From Flavobacteriales bacterium (GTDB lineage Bacteria; Bacteroidota; Bacteroidia; Flavobacteriales_D; Sanyastnellaceae): a stretch of 13,489 nt of DNA. Position numbers and translations under genes: made by a program. Under the pieces are notes generated by a model. That model saw nothing but the letters and a program-made list of their open reading frames with translations, had not been told where the DNA came from and ran no database searches. The stretch is taken from positions 1-13,489 of the forward strand of contig CANGVZ010000023.1 of NCBI GenBank assembly GCA_947457285.1, written 5' to 3'. This document shows positions 8,801 to 13,489 of this stretch, in pieces. The number at the start of each line of letters is the position of its first letter. Positions within the stretch are counted from its first letter, which is position 1.

Positions 8801-10310
8801 TTTCACTGAATCAATCAAATCAACTAGCAGTGCTTCTTTCCAAAGAAATACTGAAGAAGCTTCGCTCGTACGATTCAACCTCGTGCGCGGTACAATGGAT
8901 GATGAAATTGTACTTACCATCAAAGAAGGAGCAACACTTGGATTCGATGAACTTTTTGATGCGATTAAATGGAATAGCCCTGTGAACACAGCTCCGGAGA
9001 TTGCTTTCGTTGCACCTGACGATTCAAAACTTACCATTCAAGCAATTGCTGAGTTAATCGAGAGTATTGAAATCCCTGTATACGCAGAAATGCCGCAAAC
9101 AGGAAATTATACTTTCACCATCTCGCAGGTTCAAAACCTTCCTGCAGGAGTTTGTATCACCGTTGAAGACGTAGTGTCAGGAACCATCATTCCATTGTCT
9201 CAAGGTGAATCCATGACAATTAATAATAGCGCTGCATATACAGGCAATCGATTCATCATCCGCATGACGCCCGCTATAACAGCAGAGCCTGTGACGGCCT
9301 CTTGTTTTGATGCTGCTGATGGTAGCATTCAACTTACAAGCAGCGTCAACTCTTGGACTGTTACAGCTGAAGATATCTTTGGAAACATACATTATGCGGA
9401 AAATGGTGTAATCTCTGGCCTTGCTGCTGGCGACTACAGTGTAATGATAGAAAACAGCGACGCTCTTTGCACAGCCAGCCTTATTGGTATTACCATTCCA
9501 CAGCCTGAGGTAGTGGTATCAGAAGTAAGCAGTCTTGCCGATCGTTGTCATGCCGGCAATATGGGCCGCATAGAACTCATGGTCGACAATGCAGATATTT
9601 TCAATTATACCATCACCAACGCTTCCGGAGAAATCGTAGCGGAAGAAAGTGTGGCAGATAATTATAAGTTGGTGTCAGGACTTGCACATGGAGTTTACTC
9701 TGTCAATATTCAAAATGAATGTCATAACGAGATTTATAATGTAGACCTCACTGATCCATATGCAGTATCGTTAGACCTTGTACTCAGTACACCAACGCTC
9801 ACACTTCAAGCAGGACAGACATTATCACTCGTTGCAGAAGCCTTTTCATCTACAGCAATTGAATATGAGTGGACAGTGAATGGATTTGATGGAGGTGATC
9901 AGTCCGCACTTGATTTTGCAGTGAACACTGCTGGAATCTATAACATTCAGTGCATCGCTTCTACAGAGTTTTGTCAAGCCGTAGCATACACTGCTGCGAC
10001 TGTTGAAAATGCGCCAGACGAAGAAGAAGAGGAAGAAGAAGTCGTTGGCACAGAAGAAATAACTCCATTGGCTGGGGCGAATGTTGTTAGAATGGGCAAC
10101 GCAGTGGTGGTATCCTTCCAAAACGCCTCACAGTCGAAAGCGAAAATTGCCATCTATAACGCAACCGGTAAATTAGTGATGCAGGTAGCAGGATTCGTAT
10201 CTGCACAACAGGTGCGCTCAATAGATATCACTGGCCTTGCATCCGGAATGTACGTGGTTCACGTAGAACAAGACCAACAAATTTTAGCGAAACAGCAGAT
10301 CGTAAAGTAG
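5874..10310 (+). CDS. Giant multidomain T9SS-exported surface protein (protein B), paralogue of protein A
   Basis: A 1478-aa paralogue of protein A, similar throughout except for A's extra N-terminal module. I chose ATG 5874 over the GTG at 5871, since it gives a clean signal peptide (1-20, ending DSYA). Approximate domains: 51-276, lectin-like module (DGNFSANPTWSG...EFDNIYF); 280-390, Calx-beta-like; 402-606, second lectin-like module (DFETGDATDWW...MDDISF); 614-780, beta-strand repeats (NGTFQGNTSTIVLSGNTEQT); 780-1134, a region with DGWNLLSNVYPCAIDW (from 900); 1139-1209, SprB-like (SCFDAADGSIQL); 1213-1295, Ig-like; 1300-1378, PKD-like; 1383-1389, seven glutamates; about 1404-1478, type-A sorting domain (KIAIYNATGKLVMQ...GLASGMYVVHV). 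No enzymatic motif is seen; a surface or adhesive role is inferred. It starts 42 bp after ispD with no terminator between, so co-transcription is possible. A hairpin at 10326-10376 ends it. Confidence 0.9.
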   Translation: MKQIMFTLALALCLSLDSYALHTTSPGGEEGTLTAAPLPLSISCTKIIIDQFNDGNFSANPTWSGETGNWQYQANSNGGPNASNTRVVRVNPGGSNPGTFTLYTPIETWHTNQEWIFWMGRTRATSGTNRVRFWLYSNDWELASTWASGYCVEIGDAQGAQEFRILRIEAGVVTNTVLISSQSIPASTNDYGVGVRVVRNELGQWELYTSTMPSTSPSGINSSSNIVAETTVLQGSGTDNTIIPDGYGYIGMAVTSNGGTAAQARDTEFDNIYFTPCNPRTTLSFSTTGVNVDEDAGSISITAQIANPHPTVATTAQLVISLGDAALVNNYTTQSLTFAAGSTTSQTVNIQITDDALCLGAVNAVTFAFQNVSGGYAATSSGNFTLLINDNELLSANILEEDFETGDATDWWSPVTGSFEASTSAPVNGAYSLRHVNQGQGVSGSTSTAINMNGASLAGSNSTWRFNLRYFNQEPNTTNYFIICLTNDQQDIAFETIDGYAVGVRPSGAFNQDWVTLWRTEDDILYPIITTLFDWNNTNDKVGFEITRTGDGLWTLSLDANGDFNNLVPQGSAIDTYWNHLGYFGPFLVYNTSTIGNFSMDDISFSQESCLQNLYSQGTGLSNTALWAQTPVGTPAIFNPGPFTSMIVQSGHNVTFTGSTLCRNLEIQPSGVLTAGDANINLRGNFINNGTFQGNTSTIVLSGNTEQTLGGTGSTTFFNLELQNSAGASLLNPMNIHGQLRTRVGTFNTNNHLTLISNATGTGSIGTIAAGADVLGQITLQRYLPPAPQQWVYLSNPLQNQTIANWNDEIVTSGFPGSDFPSYNFNNFYSYDESQPGDRNTGWVGATNVTNVLDPMRGYIVYMNASANTVIASGNFLKGNINVPLSYNDLEPGTGYFNPDGWNLLSNVYPCAIDWVALKETSATWSASNGTYYVYDAAGANYRAYNANVLSGTANRFIASSQAFFVQANASGQSLNFTESIKSTSSASFQRNTEEASLVRFNLVRGTMDDEIVLTIKEGATLGFDELFDAIKWNSPVNTAPEIAFVAPDDSKLTIQAIAELIESIEIPVYAEMPQTGNYTFTISQVQNLPAGVCITVEDVVSGTIIPLSQGESMTINNSAAYTGNRFIIRMTPAITAEPVTASCFDAADGSIQLTSSVNSWTVTAEDIFGNIHYAENGVISGLAAGDYSVMIENSDALCTASLIGITIPQPEVVVSEVSSLADRCHAGNMGRIELMVDNADIFNYTITNASGEIVAEESVADNYKLVSGLAHGVYSVNIQNECHNEIYNVDLTDPYAVSLDLVLSTPTLTLQAGQTLSLVAEAFSSTAIEYEWTVNGFDGGDQSALDFAVNTAGIYNIQCIASTEFCQAVAYTAATVENAPDEEEEEEEVVGTEEITPLAGANVVRMGNAVVVSFQNASQSKAKIAIYNATGKLVMQVAGFVSAQQVRSIDITGLASGMYVVHVEQDQQILAKQQIVK
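10020..10040 (+). repeat. GAA/GAG triplet tract encoding a seven-glutamate linker
   Basis: Three GAA, one GAG and three GAA codons encode residues 1383-1389 of protein B, between the PKD-like domain and the sorting domain. Protein A has no such run; its equivalent linker is the short GLEEVKEE. A triplet tract of this kind can change length by slippage without shifting the frame. Confidence 0.85.
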
Positions 10311-10325
10311 ATTTTTTTCTTGGGT

Positions 10326-10376
10326 AAAAAGAAAACGCTCATCTCGCTCCGGCGAGAGGGCGTTTTTCTTTTTTGT
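10326..10376 (+). terminator. Rho-independent terminator after protein B
   Basis: The left arm 10326-10347 pairs with 10352-10376 around a TCCG loop (10348-10351). The inner stem TCTCGC/GCGAGA is perfect. A one-base bulge and a wobble pair follow, then CGC/GCG, and the outer part is an A-rich arm against a T-rich arm. It begins 15 bp after the protein B stop. It also lies upstream of the ptrB start at 10404, so ptrB probably has its own promoter. The A-rich left arm means it may act in both directions. Confidence 0.85.
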
Positions 10377-10403
10377 ACCTATATTTCGCCACAAATTCAA
10401 CCC

Positions 10404-12575
10404 ATGAAGAATTTATTTATCATCAGCGCAGTAGTCATGATTGCTTCTGCGTGTGGATCCAATCAAAACGATTCTAAAAATCCGGAAATGTCAAATTACC
10501 CTGTAGCAAAAAAAATCCCCTATTCCATTACAACTCACGGCGACACACGTGTGGATGATTACTATTGGATGCGTCTGAGCGATGAGCAAAAAAACGCTCC
10601 TGATAGCACGAGAGATCAACAAACAAAAGATGTACTCGACTATCTCAATGCAGAAAACGACTACACAAAGAAGATGCTTGCCCATACGGACGCATTGAAG
10701 GACAAGCTTTTCAATGAAATGAAAGGACGTATTAAAGAAACAGATGAAAGCGTGCCTGTAAAAGACAATGGTTATTGGTATTACACACGTTTTGAAGCTG
10801 GCCAAGACTATCCTTTCTACTGCAGAAAAAAAGAAAGCATGGAATCTGGTCAGGAGCAAGTTCTCGTGGATGGACCTGCTTTGGCAAAAGGGAAAGACTA
10901 TTGGGCTCTCGGAGGCTATGAGGTGAGTGAAGACAACAAGTTGCTTTGCTATGGTACTGATATCGTAAGCCGTAGAATTTATACCCTCGAATTCACCAAC
11001 CTTGAAAATGGGCAAAAATTGAATGATGTCATTGAGGGCACCAGCGGAGGCGGCGTTTGGGCAAACGACAATAAAACTGTCTTCTATACCAAAAAAGACC
11101 CACAAACTCTTCGCGATTGCCAAATCTGGCGTCACACCCTTGGCACACCGCAATCAGATGATAAACTGGTGTACGAAGAAAAAGACGAAGAATTTTCTTG
11201 TTTCGTTTATAAAACTAAAAGTAAAAAATTCATTGTAATTGGTAGTTCTCAGACGGTATCACAAGAGTATCGTGTATTGGATGCCAATACTCCAAATGGT
11301 GAGTTTAAACTCATTCAAAAACGCGAAAGAAACTTGGAGTATGGTATTGACCATTATGGTGATGATTTTTACATCGTTACCAATTATAACGCAAAGAATT
11401 TCCGTTTGATGAAAACAAAAATTAACAAGACGGAAAAAGAAAACTGGGTCGAAGTCATTGCTCACCGACCAGACGTTTTACTCGAAGGCATTACTATTTT
11501 CACCAATTACCTTGTGGTAGATGAGCGTAAAAATGGCTTGACCCAATTGCGCATCATTCAATGGAAAGACAACAGCGAGCATTATCTCGAATTCCCTGAT
11601 CCTGCCTATTCCGCAGGTGTAGGAGCTAATCCTGATTTCAATACAGACGTTTTGCGATTTGGTTATACCTCGCTCACAACTCCAAGTAGTACGTTTGATT
11701 ATAACATGTCTACTAAGGAACGTAAACTTCTAAAACAACAAGAGGTTGTTGGAGGATACGATGCCACTCAATACATCAGCGAACGCTTGTATGCCACAGC
11801 CAACGATGGCACGAAGGTGCCGATCAGCCTCGTGTACAAAAAAGGATTTAACCGCAATGGAGGCGCTCCATTGTTGTTGTACGCCTATGGAAGTTATGGT
11901 TATTCAATCGATGCTACTTTTAGTTCCACTCGTTTGTCATTGCTCGACAGAGGATTTGTATTCGCGATCGCTCATATCAGAGGCGGTCAAGAAATGGGAC
12001 GCGAATGGTATGAGAATGGTAAGCTCTTGAACAAGAAAAATACATTCACAGACTTCATCAATTGCGGAGAATTTTTGGTAAAAGAAAAATACACCGCCAA
12101 CGACCGACTCTTTGCAATGGGCGGCAGCGCAGGTGGTTTATTGATGGGTGCTGTCACCAATATGGCACCCAATATGTGGCGAGGAATCATCTCAGCTGTT
12201 CCTTTTGTTGACGTCGTTACCACTATGCTCGACGAAACAATACCTCTTACCACATTCGAGTTTGATGAGTGGGGAAATCCAAAGAATAAAGAATACTATG
12301 ACTATATGAAGTCATATTCTCCCTATGACAATATTGAGCGCAAGGATTATCCAAACATCCTTGTCACCACAGGTTATTGGGACAGCCAAGTGCAATATTG
12401 GGAACCCGCTAAATACGTCGCAAAAATGCGCGACTACAAAACAGATAATAATTTATTGCTCTTGTGGTGCAACATGGATGCAGGACACGGGGGAAAGAGC
12501 GGTCGATATGAATATCTAAAAGAAATCGCAATGGAATATGCCTTCATGCTCGATCTCGCAGGCATCAAGGAATAA
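10404..12575 (+). CDS. ptrB: Oligopeptidase B-type serine peptidase (family S9A), predicted lipoprotein
   Basis: Cleaves short peptides after Arg or Lys, judging by family. 723 aa; an N-terminal seven-bladed propeller domain (about 40-445) gates a C-terminal alpha/beta-hydrolase domain (about 490-720). Catalytic triad: S575 in GGSAGG, D660 in GYWDSQVQYWEPAK, H695 in AGHGGKSGR. The spacings of 85 and 35 residues equal those of E. coli oligopeptidase B (S532, D617, H652). E619 in FEFDEWGNP aligns with E. coli E576 of the basic-residue S1 pocket, with D621 at the E578 position. D503 matches S2-site D460, but the D462 position is T505. The start is ATG 10404: it gives a lipoprotein signal (MKNLF...IASAC, lipid on C17), whereas an upstream in-frame TTG at 10320 would translate through the terminator hairpin. 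Export is unusual, since the E. coli enzyme is cytoplasmic. The 3' end overlaps the convergent HAD gene by 11 bp. Confidence 0.92.
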   Translation: MKNLFIISAVVMIASACGSNQNDSKNPEMSNYPVAKKIPYSITTHGDTRVDDYYWMRLSDEQKNAPDSTRDQQTKDVLDYLNAENDYTKKMLAHTDALKDKLFNEMKGRIKETDESVPVKDNGYWYYTRFEAGQDYPFYCRKKESMESGQEQVLVDGPALAKGKDYWALGGYEVSEDNKLLCYGTDIVSRRIYTLEFTNLENGQKLNDVIEGTSGGGVWANDNKTVFYTKKDPQTLRDCQIWRHTLGTPQSDDKLVYEEKDEEFSCFVYKTKSKKFIVIGSSQTVSQEYRVLDANTPNGEFKLIQKRERNLEYGIDHYGDDFYIVTNYNAKNFRLMKTKINKTEKENWVEVIAHRPDVLLEGITIFTNYLVVDERKNGLTQLRIIQWKDNSEHYLEFPDPAYSAGVGANPDFNTDVLRFGYTSLTTPSSTFDYNMSTKERKLLKQQEVVGGYDATQYISERLYATANDGTKVPISLVYKKGFNRNGGAPLLLYAYGSYGYSIDATFSSTRLSLLDRGFVFAIAHIRGGQEMGREWYENGKLLNKKNTFTDFINCGEFLVKEKYTANDRLFAMGGSAGGLLMGAVTNMAPNMWRGIISAVPFVDVVTTMLDETIPLTTFEFDEWGNPKNKEYYDYMKSYSPYDNIERKDYPNILVTTGYWDSQVQYWEPAKYVAKMRDYKTDNNLLLLWCNMDAGHGGKSGRYEYLKEIAMEYAFMLDLAGIKE

Positions 12576-13188
12576 ATTGATTTATAATATCCCTCAATGA
12601 ATTGCCGGGCTTTAGGTGTGCTACTTGAAGCCCGGCTTTTTTTGCACCCTCTACATGCTGAATGGAATCATCAATAAATAAGGTTTCGTCCGGAACCAGA
12701 TTATTCCACTCACATACTGCTAAAAACGTCTCCGGATATGGCTTTTTGATTCCAATCTCATTCGAATAGTACACGTGATCGAAACATGATTTGAAATTGG
12801 ATAACCCCATCTTCTCGTCGATCATTCTCTCAAATTCTGCAACGTGTATGGCGTTGGTATTGCTCAATAAAAACGTAGGATATCCCTTTTTTTTTACTTC
12901 GCGCGCTATGTCCACTTTTGATTCGTCAATAAATAGCAAGATAGAATTCCAGGCATCAATTACCTGTTGACGCGTTGTATTGGGAGGACAATAAGACTCG
13001 ATTTTTTCATAAAAATCTTCGTTTGAAATTTTTCCAGTCTCCAACAAATCAAATAAATCTGTTTGAGCTGCTTGAGAATATATCTCTTCGAAATTTTCGA
13101 AACCCAATTTCTTGAACTCTCGAACAGGCGCGTGGTAATCGATTTCGAAGAATACACCTCCGAAATCAAATATGACATTTTTAACCAT
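12565..13188 (-). CDS. HAD-superfamily phosphatase (subfamily IA, YihX/epoxide-hydrolase-N-like)
   Basis: A 207-aa cytoplasmic haloacid-dehalogenase-type hydrolase, probably acting on a small sugar or nucleotide phosphate; the substrate cannot be told. Motif I is DFGGVFFEID, with nucleophile D8 and glycine at position 10 where most HAD phosphatases have a second aspartate. Motif II is LLSNTN (S109), motif III GIKKPYPETF (K149), motif IV LFIDDSIQHVEGA (D173, D174). The residues between motifs I and II form the alpha-helical C1 cap. A DxG motif I also occurs in the YihX group (E. coli YihX has FDLGN), so the protein may well be active. The start ATG at 13188 lies 3 bp after the stop of the SPOR gene upstream, indicating an operon. 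The 3' end overlaps ptrB and contains the ptrB terminator within codons 182-195. No terminator for this gene is evident downstream. Confidence 0.9.
   Translation of the reverse strand: MVKNVIFDFGGVFFEIDYHAPVREFKKLGFENFEEIYSQAAQTDLFDLLETGKISNEDFYEKIESYCPPNTTRQQVIDAWNSILLFIDESKVDIAREVKKKGYPTFLLSNTNAIHVAEFERMIDEKMGLSNFKSCFDHVYYSNEIGIKKPYPETFLAVCEWNNLVPDETLFIDDSIQHVEGAKKAGLQVAHLKPGNSLRDIINQFIP
12604..12643 (+). terminator. Rho-independent terminator of ptrB, embedded in the HAD coding sequence
   Basis: The arms GCCGGGCTT (12604-12612) and AAGCCCGGC (12628-12636) are perfect complements around a 15-nt loop and are followed by seven T (12637-12643). The hairpin starts 28 nt after the ptrB stop, a typical distance. 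On the minus strand it has the A run before the stem and no T run after it, so it should not terminate the HAD transcript that it lies within. Confidence 0.82.
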
Positions 13189-13191
13189 AAA

Positions 13192-13489
13192 TTACTTCTT
13201 AATCCAGGCACTTCGGCCCTCGGAACGAACTTTAGATAATACTTGCTTGGCCTCTGCTTCAGAGTCAAAACTTCCGAATGCTACGAGATGCAAGGGACCT
13301 CTTTTGCCTGCAAAATGTGCTTGATAGCCCGCTGCAGTTAGCTCAGCCACCATTTTCTGTGCATTGCTCTCAATCGCAAAAGCTCCAGCAATTACTTTGT
13401 ATTTGCCAGAAGATGATACCGATTCTGGCTTCACTTCAGGCTTTGTAAACTTAGTGGATGTGGTATCGGCTTTCGCAACTTGTTTTTCA
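13192..13489 (-). CDS. SPOR-domain protein, C-terminal part (5' end beyond the window)
   Basis: The reading frame is open to the right edge, so this is the C-terminal 98 codons of a longer gene. Residues encoded by about 13192-13405 form a SPOR domain (KYKVIAGAFAIESNAQKMV ... LHLVAFGSFDSEAEAKQVL ... AWIKK), the fold that binds denuded glycan strands of septal peptidoglycan. Before it is a Lys/Thr/Pro/Ser-rich linker (KADTTSTKFTKPEVKPE), typical of a flexible connection to an upstream domain or membrane anchor in the envelope. The GTG at 13434 is an internal valine codon rather than a likely start, as the frame continues upstream without a stop. In Bacteroidota, C-terminal SPOR domains are found in several protein types, including HU/CCDC81-like proteins and lipoproteins; which applies cannot be decided here. 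It precedes the HAD gene by 3 bp. Confidence 0.85.
   Translation of the reverse strand, partial: EKQVAKADTTSTKFTKPEVKPESVSSSGKYKVIAGAFAIESNAQKMVAELTAAGYQAHFAGKRGPLHLVAFGSFDSEAEAKQVLSKVRSEGRSAWIKK

Noticed and set aside
8696..9037. A 113-codon minus-strand frame, and several other 60-115-codon frames, inside the genes for proteins A and B
   Set aside because: All lie opposite or out of frame with the long, domain-consistent coding sequences and show low-complexity shadow translations.
10320..10403. An upstream in-frame TTG start for ptrB, giving 28 more residues
   Set aside because: The extension would translate through the terminator hairpin at 10326-10376 and would bury the lipoprotein signal peptide. 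ATG 10404 is preferred.
10372..10403. TATATTTC at 10380-10387 as the ptrB promoter -7 element
   Set aside because: It misses the final G of TAnnTTTG, and no TTTG lies at the right distance upstream; too weak to list as a feature.
10491..11153. A 220-codon open frame on the minus strand inside ptrB
   Set aside because: It is antisense to the propeller domain of a well-conserved gene; its translation resembles no family I know and has no start signal. It is a shadow frame.
13432..13434. GTG at 13434 as the start of an 80-aa SPOR protein
   Set aside because: The frame stays open to the end of the window and encodes a Pro/Lys/Thr linker typical of the middle of a SPOR protein, so this codon is internal.

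Overview
The window looks like chromosomal DNA from a member of the Bacteroidota, probably Flavobacteriales or a close relative. Four things point there. Two giant secreted proteins end in type IX secretion (T9SS) type-A sorting domains. A clear Bacteroidota-type promoter (TTTG, 19 bp, TAnnTTTG) precedes ispD. No start codon has a Shine-Dalgarno sequence. Base composition is moderate (judged by eye, not calculated). I see no tRNA, rRNA, CRISPR array, insertion sequence or phage gene.

Layout, left to right. A perfect 19-bp palindrome (1-39) ends a very long minus-strand gene (56-4879, 1607 aa), here called protein A. A 283-bp divergent intergenic region carries the promoter of ispD (5163-5831, plus strand), which encodes an enzyme of the MEP isoprenoid pathway. 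Forty-two bases later starts a second giant gene, protein B (5874-10310, plus, 1478 aa), a divergent paralogue of A. After a terminator hairpin comes a predicted lipoprotein oligopeptidase B (10404-12575, plus). It converges on and overlaps by 11 bp a HAD-family phosphatase gene (12565-13188, minus). That gene lies 3 bp behind a SPOR-domain gene (13192 to beyond the right edge, minus) and is probably co-transcribed with it.

Proteins A and B share one architecture: signal peptide, lectin-like beta-sandwich, Calx-beta-like domain, second copy of the lectin-like module, beta-strand repeat region of the NGT...TVVLSG...QTI..TG type, a region with the 'GWNLISNxYPxxxDW' signature common in T9SS cargo, a SprB-like repeat, a further Ig-like segment, a PKD-like domain, and a T9SS sorting domain. 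A also has about 155 N-terminal residues that B lacks. They are most simply read as cell-surface or secreted adhesin-like proteins; no catalytic domain is visible. The remaining genes are housekeeping or processing functions, and I see no convincing pathway link between them and the two giant proteins.

The observations most worth a second look are the divergently oriented giant paralogue pair flanking ispD, the internal duplication around the Calx-beta domain, the ptrB terminator written inside the conserved motif-IV region of the convergent HAD gene, the nearly leaderless ispD transcript predicted from its promoter, and the predicted export of an oligopeptidase B, an enzyme that is usually cytoplasmic. 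I do not see a clear new defence, mobile or biosynthetic system here.
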